Shown piece by piece: positions 8,501 to 15,752 of a stretch of 64,000 nt of DNA. How positions within the stretch are numbered: position 1 is the first letter of the stretch; each line of letters starts with the position of its first letter. The stretch lies in NCBI GenBank assembly GCA_031286615.1, contig JAITUA010000017.1, positions 101,940 to 165,939 of the forward strand. The letters are read 5' to 3'. Both the position numbers and the translations under genes were made by a program. This DNA comes from Chryseobacterium sp. (GTDB lineage Bacteria; Bacteroidota; Bacteroidia; Flavobacteriales; Weeksellaceae). The notes below the pieces were generated by a model that worked only from the letters and a program-made list of their open reading frames with translations, made no database searches and had not been told where the DNA came from.

Positions 8501-9289
8501 TTATTCTAGCCACAGATGTCCCATAGAATACGTTTTGGCTTTACCTGCCACAATCACTCTTTCTTTTTTATTTTCACAATAGAGCTGTCCGCCTCTTTCA
8601 GATAGCTGACGGGCAAAAAGCGTATTTTTTCCTAGCCTTGAAGACCAGAACGGAATAAGCGAGCAGTGTGCAGACCCGGTTACAGGATCTTCGAGAATAG
8701 ATGACTGTGGAGTAAAGTATCTTGATACAAAATCACTGTCTGTACCGGCTGCCGTCACAACAAGACCGCCGGGATCCAGATTGATAAGGTCAAAAACAGA
8801 TCTTTCAATGTTGATATTTTTGATATCATCCTCAGAATCATATACCAGAATATAATCTCTTGATTTGAAAACTTCTTTAGGCTGAATATTGAGCGATCTG
8901 GACAAGTTTTCCGGAAGAACAGCAGCTTCAGGCATTCTTGAAGGAAAATCCATATAGTAAACACCATCTTTAACTTCAACTGTTAATTCACCGCTTTTCG
9001 TTTCAAAAACGATTTTGCTGCTTTGATAGTTTAAGATTGAGATCAGACAGTGTGCTGTAGCAAGGGTAGCATGTCCGCATAAATCCATCTCTATTTCAGG
9101 GGTAAACCATCTCAGATGAATCGTACTGCCGTTATCGATAAAGAAAGCTGTTTCGGCTACGGCATTTTCACGGGCAATTTTTAAAAGCAGCGCATTGGGT
9201 AACCAGGCTTTTAAAGGAACAATACAGGCAGGATTTCCATGGAAAATTTTTTCAGTAAATGCATCTATTTGATATAATTCTAACTTCAT
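8501..9289 (-). CDS. PhzF-family isomerase-like protein
   Basis: 262 residues, a standard length. Motifs of the PhzF/diaminopimelate-epimerase-like fold: YQIDAFTEKIFHGNPACIVP at the N terminus, the catalytic Glu46 in NAVAETAFF, MDLCGHATLATAH, and the second-half motif DPVTGSAHCSL. PhzF itself isomerises dihydro-hydroxyanthranilate in phenazine synthesis, but no other phz genes are present and most stand-alone family members have unknown substrates. Cytoplasmic. No operon partner. Confidence 0.9.
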   Translation of the reverse strand: MKLELYQIDAFTEKIFHGNPACIVPLKAWLPNALLLKIARENAVAETAFFIDNGSTIHLRWFTPEIEMDLCGHATLATAHCLISILNYQSSKIVFETKSGELTVEVKDGVYYMDFPSRMPEAAVLPENLSRSLNIQPKEVFKSRDYILVYDSEDDIKNINIERSVFDLINLDPGGLVVTAAGTDSDFVSRYFTPQSSILEDPVTGSAHCSLIPFWSSRLGKNTLFARQLSERGGQLYCENKKERVIVAGKAKTYSMGHLWLE

Positions 9290-9488
9290 GATTGATAAAA
9301 ATTTCTGTCTCTATCGAAGATACTTTATTTTTCAGACAATTGTTGACAGATTCATTATTCTGCAGTTTTTTCTTTTTAAAATGGTCGATAAAATAAAGGC
9401 TTGTCATTGTTCTTTAAAAAATATAACAATAATTGATTGAAACCCTAAACTAATATGGCCAATACCCAAATGTCTTAATATATGCTGG

Positions 9489-9511
9489 GAAACTCCCTTT
9501 TTCAGGGAGCC
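9489..9511 (-). terminator. weak terminator after Crp/Fnr gene
   Basis: CTCCC (9493-9497) and GGGAG (9505-9509) form a short stem, followed on the minus strand by a short T run. Confidence 0.5.
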
Positions 9512-9547
9512 TCTAAGGTTTTATCTGCTATTACTGAATTCCTGATT

Positions 9548-10141
9548 TTAATAAAATATCTTCCTGTTCTGAACTTTTATTAAATGCGCATTATGCATTT
9601 TTTTAATTGTTCTGATCACTGTTTCCACGCGCAGCCCTGTTAAATTAGCTAGCTGCTGTCTCGTGAGGGGAATCTGAAATGAATATTTGTTATTGTCATT
9701 ATTGCCCTTCAGATAGTCCATTACCGTTTTGAGCTTATTTAAAGGATCAGGTGAGGAAACATTAAATAGCATCACATACTTGTAATACAACCGCTCAGCC
9801 ATACATTTAAACATTTTGGAAGGAACTTCCGGATTTTGGTCCAGTAAGCTGAAGAAATCTGGTTTGGATAATTTGAGAACAGTACAGGGAGTTTTAGCTG
9901 TAGCATTGGTAGGGTAGACCTTTTCATCAAAAAGAAATGATTCTCCAAAACTCTCCCCGTCATACAAAATGTTTTGAATAAATTCTTTGCCGTCTTCATG
10001 ATAGTTGTTTAGTTCAACAATGCCATTAATAATCTGATAATAAAACTTTGGCAAACTTCCTTCATGAAAAATCGTTTGATTCGCTTCAAGGTTTTCATAA
10101 TTTGCACCATAGGCCAATAATAAATCTTCACCTATTATCAT
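9548..10141 (-). CDS. Crp/Fnr-family transcriptional regulator
   Basis: 197 residues. The N-terminal part (about 1-115) is a cyclic-nucleotide-binding beta roll (NQTIFHEGSLPKFYYQIING, GESFGESFLFDEKVYPTNA). The C terminus (about 145-197) has a Crp-type winged helix with recognition region LTRQQLANLTGLRVETVIRT. There is no Cys cluster for an Fe-S centre and no clear cAMP-binding Arg-Ser pair, so the ligand is unknown. It is closely related in design to the regulator at 13467-14084. An FNR-like palindrome lies in the spacer upstream (10336-10351). Confidence 0.92.
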   Translation of the reverse strand: MIIGEDLLLAYGANYENLEANQTIFHEGSLPKFYYQIINGIVELNNYHEDGKEFIQNILYDGESFGESFLFDEKVYPTNATAKTPCTVLKLSKPDFFSLLDQNPEVPSKMFKCMAERLYYKYVMLFNVSSPDPLNKLKTVMDYLKGNNDNNKYSFQIPLTRQQLANLTGLRVETVIRTIKKMHNAHLIKVQNRKIFY

Positions 10142-10459
10142 GTCTTTAAATTTTATAAGTTAATAATGAATTATGTTTTAAAATTTATAAACGCACAACA
10201 AAAAACAAACCATAATTGATAAAATTTTTGAAAAAAAATACCACATTTTTTATTTGTTTTTTTGATTCCTTCATCAATTCTCTGATATTAAAAATTCCCT
10301 GCCAGAAGGGATTTGTGATATTTTAACATACATTTTATGATTTTAATCATAATATCAGTAACAGTATTTCACTATATTTGGAATAATAAAACTAACCCAT
10401 GAAATAAGGATAACATAAAAACTTGTTAAACTAAAAATTATTAAAGATTATCAAAGATT
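10142..10459. promoter_or_regulatory. spacer with FNR-like palindrome and promoter element
   Basis: A perfect 16-base palindrome, TATGATTTTAATCATA (10336-10351), matches the FNR/Crp half-site layout TGAT-N4-ATCA. A perfect -7 element TATATTTG follows at 10373-10380 on the plus strand. The palindrome thus sits about 22 bases upstream of the -7 element, where a class II activator or a repressor could act. Confidence 0.4.
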
Positions 10460-10684
10460 ATGAAAGACTTGTTTTCATTAAAAGGAAAGAGGAAAGATCA
10501 TATTATGAGGTATTTTAAGAAAAAAATGTACCAATTGATCGAGAAGGGCGACTGGATTACCTTCACAATAAAAAAATGGTACAGGACCATGACTATATCT
10601 TGCTTTATATGTAATGATTTAGTTGCTTTAGTTATTGTAAAGACAAAGGTTACTCCATTTTATGAAAGATATACGGTGTTATAG
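10460..10684 (+). CDS. short hypothetical protein, doubtful
   Basis: 74 residues, Lys/Arg-rich N-terminal half (MKDLFSLKGKRKDHI) and a more hydrophobic middle (TMTISCFICNDLVALVIV). It resembles no family I know. Support comes only from the -7 element TATATTTG about 80 bases upstream and an A-rich start context. It may be a small basic peptide or a chance reading frame. Confidence 0.3.
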   Translation: MKDLFSLKGKRKDHIMRYFKKKMYQLIEKGDWITFTIKKWYRTMTISCFICNDLVALVIVKTKVTPFYERYTVL

Positions 10685-10884
10685 TGCTGAGATGCACGTT
10701 ATTCAACTATAGTAAGTAAGATGAAAATCTTCTTTTCCTGGTCATTTACTGAGAAACGTTTCGCTAGCCAGATTTGAGTATATGGTAAAACTTCTGGAAT
10801 TCATTTCATTCTTTTGTGCTGATTTTTTATAAGCTCCAGTTCTATCATTTCGTTTCCTGGATGTTTGTCCATAAACTAATAGAG

Positions 10885-11013
10885 CTACTTGAAAAAGATC
10901 TGATAAACCAAAACCATCCATCCTGTTACGCATAGCCAGGTGATCATTCCGATTATTTTTACAGACAAATCCGGACTTTGAAATAATAGACAATCTTTAA
11001 TAAATTCTTTCAT
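10885..11013 (-). CDS. candidate 42-residue membrane protein
   Basis: ATG at 11013; the peptide starts MKEFIKDCLLFQSPDL and has one hydrophobic segment of about 18 residues (IIGMITWLCVTGWMVLV) before YQIFFK and a stop. The charged N terminus plus single membrane helix looks like a genuine small membrane protein. A second tiny frame beginning MDKHPGNEMIELELIKNQHK follows about 10 bases downstream and might be translated with it. No homologue is recognised. Confidence 0.35.
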   Translation of the reverse strand: MKEFIKDCLLFQSPDLSVKIIGMITWLCVTGWMVLVYQIFFK

Positions 11014-11404
11014 ACTTCTAAAATACTTTTATAGTCTGTATTTTATTTACGGAAACCCGTAATGATTATCTTTTTATGTTAGATCTCTTAATAGGGAACA
11101 AATATTATATTTGATCCCTGAAGTGATTCTTTCTACACTTATTTTGTACTCATATATTATACTTACTAATTCGTCCTTGCTTTGGATTTTATTCATCTTT
11201 AATTTTATAGCCTAATCAAAAATTTTTATTCCTTCCATTTAATATGTTGAATGGTTAGATACTCTGATATTATAATGTGTAATAAAAATATGAAAGAGAA
11301 TATTTGCTTTTTACACTTATTATTTTGGTAGCCACAAATATTCTTTTCTCTAAATAATGTTTGTGATTTTACGCTATTGCGTTTTTAAGATTGATAAAAA
11401 ATTG
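11014..11404. other. intergenic region before the lysC leader
   Basis: AT-rich with no convincing reading frame or repeat; it ends in the promoter of the aspartokinase leader. Confidence 0.4.
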
Positions 11405-11412
11405 TATATTTG
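11405..11412 (+). promoter_or_regulatory. -7 promoter element of lysC leader
   Basis: Perfect TATATTTG; the nearest well-placed TTG is at 11377-11379 (spacer 25, rather long). It predicts transcription starting near 11418, about 12 bases before the leader ATG. Confidence 0.55.
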
Positions 11413-11429
11413 CCCAGCAAAAAAAGAAA

Positions 11430-11486
11430 ATGATATTATCTAACTTAAAAAAAGGAAAGAAACAGTACTTACGTCGAATGTCGTGA
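11430..11486 (+). CDS. lysC leader peptide (18 residues, Lys-rich)
   Basis: ATG at 11430, stop TGA at 11484-11486; peptide MILSNLKKGKKQYLRRMS. Four Lys codons in a span of five (11448-11462) precede an antiterminator strand that overlaps the stop codon. A Lys-rich leader in front of aspartokinase, the first enzyme of lysine synthesis, fits attenuation by charged tRNA-Lys. The reading frame is short and A-rich DNA favours AAA codons by chance, so the RNA architecture is the stronger evidence. Confidence 0.65.
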   Translation: MILSNLKKGKKQYLRRMS

Positions 11487-11554
11487 GTCATCTTCCTATT
11501 GGTTAGAAATCAAATACATCAGGAGCTTGTCATCACGACAGGCTCTTTTTTTTT
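11479..11554 (+). promoter_or_regulatory. transcription attenuator of lysC (terminator and antiterminator)
   Basis: Terminator: GAGCTTGTC (11523-11531) pairs with GACAGGCTC (11537-11545, one G-U), followed by nine T, 26 bases before the lysC start. Antiterminator: TGTCGTGA (11479-11486), which contains the leader stop codon, is a perfect 8-base complement of TCACGACA (11533-11540), i.e. the loop and 3' arm start of the terminator. A ribosome finishing the leader would cover 11479-11486 and allow termination; a ribosome stalled at the Lys codons would leave it free and allow read-through. Confidence 0.75.
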
Positions 11555-11580
11555 GAAAAATTTTGACAATTTAATATATT

Positions 11581-12900
11581 ATGAAAGTATTGAAATTTGG
11601 CGGGACTTCGGTAGGAAGTCCGGAGCGGATTGAGCAGTTATTACCAATTATCAAATCTCAGGCATCAGACAAGCATCTTGTTGTTTTATCAGCTGTCTCC
11701 GGTACCACAAACGATTTGGTGAAATTATCGGAGCTATATCAAAACAAGGATATTGAAGCGGCCTATAAACATATTGATGTGCTATATGAGAAATATAAAA
11801 AATTTGTAAATGAATTGTTTAAGACAGAAAAAGGGATTCTTGAAGCTTCAGCATTTATTGATAAAATTTTTGATCTCTTTTATCAGTTCAAACATAAAAA
11901 TTTCACTTCCAGTGCAGAGCGTATTATACTTGCACAAGGCGAGATTATTTCAACTACTCTGTTTCATTTGCATTTAAAGGAAAAAGAAGTCTCTTCTGTA
12001 CTGTTATCAGCATTAGATTTTATGATAATTGATGAAGATAAGGAACCCAATATTGATGAAATAAGAAAAAAAGCATGTATTGAAATAGAAAAATACCAGG
12101 AAGAAGTATTATTCATTACCCAGGGATATATATGTAGAAATGCTCAGGGTGAAATTGATAATCTGCAGAGGGGAGGTTCTGATTATACGGCTTCATTACT
12201 TGGAGCAGCATTGCAGGCAGAAGAAATCCAGATCTGGACAGATATTGATGGGTTCCACAATAACGATCCCAGATATGTCCAGAATACTAAGTCTATCGCC
12301 AGACTAAGTTTTGATGAAGCAGCAGAATTATCCTATTTTGGAGCCAAAATTCTTCATCCCCAAAGTGTATTCCCTGCAAGAAAATATAATGTTCCTGTAA
12401 GATTATTAGATACCATGAACCCATCTGCAGCAGGAACATTGATCTCGGGAGAGACAACAAATCAAAATCAGATTGTAGCCATTGCTGCTAAGGATGGGAT
12501 TACGGCAATCCGTATTCAGTCTTCCCGTATGCTGATGGCGTATGGCTTTTTGAGAAAGGTTTTTGAAGTTTTCGAACGGTACAAAACTCCTATAGATATG
12601 ATTACTACTTCTGAAGTGGCAGTTTCGCTTACCATTGACCAAACGGATAATCTTTCTGAAATTGTAAGAGAGCTTAACGCCTTTTCGGCAGTTGAAATTG
12701 ATAGTGAGCAGTCTATCATATGCATTGTCGGAGATTTTAGAAAAGATAATCATGGATATGCAACTATGGTCTCTGAAGCGGTAAAGCATATACCGATACG
12801 AATGATTTCCTACGGAGGAAGTGAAAATAATATTTCATTATTGGTTCCATCTGTTTTCAGGATAGAATCATTGAGATCTCTGCATAACAGATTATTTTAG
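11581..12900 (+). CDS. lysC: aspartate kinase, monofunctional
   Basis: 439 residues. It phosphorylates aspartate, the first step toward lysine, diaminopimelate, threonine and methionine. N-terminal nucleotide and substrate motif KFGGTSVGSPERI; the catalytic domain contains TQGYICRNAQGE, LQRGGSDYTASLLGAAL and EIQIWTDIDGFHNNDPR. Residues about 300-439 hold tandem ACT domains (GITAIRIQSSRMLMAYGFLRK, TTSEVAVSLTIDQ), which bind the feedback inhibitor, probably lysine. There is no homoserine dehydrogenase fusion. Expression is likely controlled by the leader attenuator directly upstream. dapD lies about 30 kb away, not in the same operon. Confidence 0.95.
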   Translation: MKVLKFGGTSVGSPERIEQLLPIIKSQASDKHLVVLSAVSGTTNDLVKLSELYQNKDIEAAYKHIDVLYEKYKKFVNELFKTEKGILEASAFIDKIFDLFYQFKHKNFTSSAERIILAQGEIISTTLFHLHLKEKEVSSVLLSALDFMIIDEDKEPNIDEIRKKACIEIEKYQEEVLFITQGYICRNAQGEIDNLQRGGSDYTASLLGAALQAEEIQIWTDIDGFHNNDPRYVQNTKSIARLSFDEAAELSYFGAKILHPQSVFPARKYNVPVRLLDTMNPSAAGTLISGETTNQNQIVAIAAKDGITAIRIQSSRMLMAYGFLRKVFEVFERYKTPIDMITTSEVAVSLTIDQTDNLSEIVRELNAFSAVEIDSEQSIICIVGDFRKDNHGYATMVSEAVKHIPIRMISYGGSENNISLLVPSVFRIESLRSLHNRLF

Positions 12901-13060
12901 TTTAAGGCTGTAAGGTATCAGGCAGGATAAAAAAGTCCTTTTGACCAATAGATGATTTGTTAAATCGTAATAATTTAATTTTAAGAAAATTTTAACATGA
13001 TCTTTATTTTTTAGGCATGAACATTGTTTATTTATGTACTAAATACTTAAATATTATATT

Positions 13061-13360
13061 ATGAATAATTCAGATTACAACAAAGCGGAAAATGCAGTAA
13101 ACCAAACTGAGAACTCTTTAAAAAATGCAGCTGATGATGCAAAATGGAAGATCAGTGAGTTAGCGGATAAGGCTAAGGATTATATCAATGAAAAAAGAGA
13201 TAATGATCAGGAGGCAACTCAGGAAGATTGGTTGGATAGAGTGAAATCAAATGTTTCAGATGCATGGGAAGATATTAAAGATAAAGCTGATGAAGCATGG
13301 GAAAAAACAAAAGATGCCGCTGAAGATGTGAAAGCAGAATGGAGAAAAAAGACAAATTAA
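13061..13360 (+). CDS. small hydrophilic LEA/CsbD-like helical protein
   Basis: 99 residues, highly charged, with 11-residue-like amphipathic helical repeats of Ala/Lys/Asp/Trp (ISELADKAKDYINEKRD, DAWEDIKDKADEAWEKTKDA). No signal peptide or hydrophobic core. This composition is typical of late-embryogenesis-abundant-like or CsbD/YjbJ-type stress proteins that are disordered and protect membranes or proteins; assignment is by composition only. A very strong terminator follows, so it is a one-gene unit. Confidence 0.75.
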   Translation: MNNSDYNKAENAVNQTENSLKNAADDAKWKISELADKAKDYINEKRDNDQEATQEDWLDRVKSNVSDAWEDIKDKADEAWEKTKDAAEDVKAEWRKKTN

Positions 13361-13370
13361 GGTTAGTTTA

Positions 13371-13406
13371 AAATATGGCCGGAATTTTTTAATTCCGGCC
13401 ATATTT
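13371..13406. terminator. strong bidirectional terminator
   Basis: A 16-bp perfect stem: AAATATGGCCGGAATT (13371-13386) and AATTCCGGCCATATTT (13391-13406) with a TTTT loop. It lies between convergent genes. Confidence 0.95.
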
Positions 13407-13466
13407 TTATTTTATAGTTCATTTGTAATCTATTTTTGATTTCTAAAAATGAAATCTTATTTCATT

Positions 13467-14084
13467 TTAATATAAAATCCTGCGGCCCTCAAGCTTTATC
13501 ATTTCATTTTTTACCATTTTTTTTACCGTTCTGATGACTGTCTCAACTCTCAGTCCTGTAAGATCAGCAATTTGCTGGCGGGTAAGCTCTATAGGAAAAC
13601 AGTGCTGACAGTCTCCGTCATGATAGCTTTTCAGATAATCCATTACGCCTTTCAGTCGTTGAATAGGATCTGCTAATGCCAGATTACGGACCATTAAGTT
13701 GTTATAATACAGTCTTTGTGATAAACACATATTCATTTCCAGAGAAAGTTCCGGATTACGTTTAAGCATTTCCATGAAATTATCTTTGGACATCTTTACA
13801 ATTTCTGTAGTTTGTAAACTTATAGCATTGGTAGGATAAAGCTTTTCAATAAAAAGAAGCGGATCTCCAAAACTTTGATTTTTACCCAATATGTTATGAA
13901 TAAATTCCCTTCCGTTTTCAGTAAAGATGTTCAGTTTTACTTTTCCACTGATAATCTGAAAATAATATTGTGAATGATCACCTTCTTTGAAAATAAACTC
14001 GTGAGCCTTATAGATGACATTTTCACCCCCGAATGAATGAAGGATTTTCTCATCGATATTCATGCAGCTTATTGTTTTTTTCAT
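13467..14084 (-). CDS. Crp/Fnr-family transcriptional regulator
   Basis: 205 residues. Cyclic-nucleotide-binding-like roll at about 20-130 (AHEFIFKEGDHSQYYFQIIS, NQSFGDPLLFIEKLYPTNA) and a C-terminal winged helix (about 160-205) with LTRQQIADLTGLRVETVIRT, almost identical in the recognition helix to the regulator at 9548-10141. The two may therefore bind similar operators. The effector is unknown. It is divergent from the two-component operon at 14272, with paired direct repeats in the shared spacer. Confidence 0.92.
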   Translation of the reverse strand: MKKTISCMNIDEKILHSFGGENVIYKAHEFIFKEGDHSQYYFQIISGKVKLNIFTENGREFIHNILGKNQSFGDPLLFIEKLYPTNAISLQTTEIVKMSKDNFMEMLKRNPELSLEMNMCLSQRLYYNNLMVRNLALADPIQRLKGVMDYLKSYHDGDCQHCFPIELTRQQIADLTGLRVETVIRTVKKMVKNEMIKLEGRRILY

Positions 14085-14129
14085 AATTATGATTTTTCTG
14101 TTTTTTTTTTAAAGACTTTAAATAATTTC

Positions 14130-14187
14130 AATCCTTATGCCATTGATGTTTTTCTTGAAAAATGTGGTACGAAATCCTTATGCATAA
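14130..14187. promoter_or_regulatory. paired direct repeats in divergent spacer
   Basis: AATCCTTATGC occurs at 14130-14140 and again at 14173-14183, 43 bases apart (about four helical turns). The second copy continues into the 10-base palindrome TTATGCATAA (14178-14187). It is a candidate operator for the divergent regulator/kinase pair. Confidence 0.35.
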
Positions 14188-14271
14188 ACCTGTAAAAATT
14201 ACTGTTTTTTCAAATATTGTGAGTATTTTTGATGCTAAAGTATCCGTAACTAATTATTGATTTTAACTTCT

Positions 14272-15747
14272 ATGATTTTAATTGTTGATGACAACCAAAG
14301 TAATCTTTATTCACTTCAAAAATTACTTGAATCTAAAGATTTTCAGGTTGAAACGGCCGGCTCCGGTGAAGAGGCTCTTGGTAAAGCATTGAAAAATGAC
14401 TATGCCTTAATTATTTTAGATGTTCAGATGCCTGATATGGATGGCTTTGAAGTTGCAGAAACGCTTGCAGACTACAGTAAAACGAAAGATGTTCCTATTA
14501 TATTCTTATCCGCTGTTAATACCGATAAAAAATTCATTACCCAAGGTTACGCTTCTGGTGGTAAAGACTATGTAACAAAGCCTGTAGATCCTGAAATCCT
14601 TCTGCTTAAGGTGAAAACTTTCTATAATCTCCAGGAGCAGAATATTGCAATGAAAAAAACACAGCAGAATCTGGAACTGGAAGTGAAAGGAAGAAGGGAA
14701 TCCCAGGTGACCATGAAATCCCAGATCGATCATTTTCATCTCATGCTGGAGTCTCTTCCTCAGATTGCATTTACCCTTAATGAAGATGGAATTGTTGATT
14801 TCGTTAACGGTAAATGGTATCAGTATTCTGAGAATGAGAAGGATTTCCCTGAAACACATCCTGATGATTATAATATAACCGAAGAACTGGAGAGATGCAG
14901 GAAAAAAGGAAAAGCTCTGGAATTAGAAATCAGAATTAAAAATGTTATTTCAGGTCATTACCGATATCATTTGCTTAGGGTAACTCCTGTATATGATGAA
15001 GACCGCATTAAAAACTGGGTGGGAACATTTACTGATATTGACGATCAGAAAAAAGTGGAAAAAGAAAAAGATGAATTCTTAAGTATTGCCAGCCATGAAT
15101 TAAAAACTCCCTTAACCAGTATTAAAGCCTATGTTCAGCTGTTGGAAAGAAAACTGAAATTAGACAAAGACAGTCCGGAAGCAGGGTTTCTTACAAAAGT
15201 TCAGACACAGATTGAAAAGCTCAATACATTGATCACCGATCTTCTGGATGTGTCGAAAATTGAAAATGGAAAACTGAAAATAAATAAAAAGCCGGTTAAT
15301 CTGGAAAATGTAATCAGTAACGCGATTGAAACCATATTACAGACTCATGATGAGCAACAGGTAAAAATAGAACGCCACGGAACAAAACCTGATATTTTAA
15401 TTCCTTTGGATGAGATCCGGATCGAACAGGTACTGATTAATTTTCTAACCAATGCTGTCAAATATTCCCCTCATAATAATCAGGTGATCGTTACTACTTT
15501 TGTGGATCATGAAGCTCAGGAAGTGAGAGTAAATGTTACTGATTTTGGAATTGGAATTCCTGATTTTAAGCAGGATGCGGTATTCAAAAAGTTTTATCGT
15601 GTAGAAGAATCTTCACTACAGTTCCAGGGGATGGGAATCGGGCTGTTTATATGCTCTGAAATTATCAAACAGCACCACGGAAATGTTGGTGTTTCCAGTA
15701 TCGTAGATGAAGGTTCTACGTTTTATTTTACCTTACCATTAAATTAA
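14272..15747 (+). CDS. REC-PAS histidine kinase (soluble)
   Basis: 491 residues from the ATG at 14272 (MILIVDDNQ); an in-frame TTG 15 bases upstream is less likely because receivers normally start right at this strand. Domains: receiver 1-120 with the DD pair near the N terminus, phospho-acceptor Asp50 (ILDVQMPDMDG) and Lys in YVTKPVD; PAS-like about 150-260; HisKA with His275 in SIASHELKTPLTS; HATPase about 375-490 with NFLTNAVKYS, DFGIGIP and GMGIGLFI. No membrane segment. It opens a six-gene signalling operon and probably receives phosphate from another kinase, then relays through its own histidine. The next gene starts 5 bases later. Confidence 0.93.
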   Translation: MILIVDDNQSNLYSLQKLLESKDFQVETAGSGEEALGKALKNDYALIILDVQMPDMDGFEVAETLADYSKTKDVPIIFLSAVNTDKKFITQGYASGGKDYVTKPVDPEILLLKVKTFYNLQEQNIAMKKTQQNLELEVKGRRESQVTMKSQIDHFHLMLESLPQIAFTLNEDGIVDFVNGKWYQYSENEKDFPETHPDDYNITEELERCRKKGKALELEIRIKNVISGHYRYHLLRVTPVYDEDRIKNWVGTFTDIDDQKKVEKEKDEFLSIASHELKTPLTSIKAYVQLLERKLKLDKDSPEAGFLTKVQTQIEKLNTLITDLLDVSKIENGKLKINKKPVNLENVISNAIETILQTHDEQQVKIERHGTKPDILIPLDEIRIEQVLINFLTNAVKYSPHNNQVIVTTFVDHEAQEVRVNVTDFGIGIPDFKQDAVFKKFYRVEESSLQFQGMGIGLFICSEIIKQHHGNVGVSSIVDEGSTFYFTLPLN

Positions 15748-15752
15748 TCTTC

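Noticed and set aside
8501-9289. Phenazine biosynthesis cluster
   Set aside because: Only a PhzF-family protein is present; none of the other phz genes are nearby.
11405-11580. Lysine riboswitch before aspartokinase
   Set aside because: The leader is far too short for an L-box aptamer (about 170 nt) and none of its conserved strings are seen; leader-peptide attenuation explains the hairpins better.
14257-14271. Upstream TTG start for the REC-PAS kinase
   Set aside because: The ATG at 14272 places the first receiver strand exactly at the N terminus; the TTG adds only five residues without a function.
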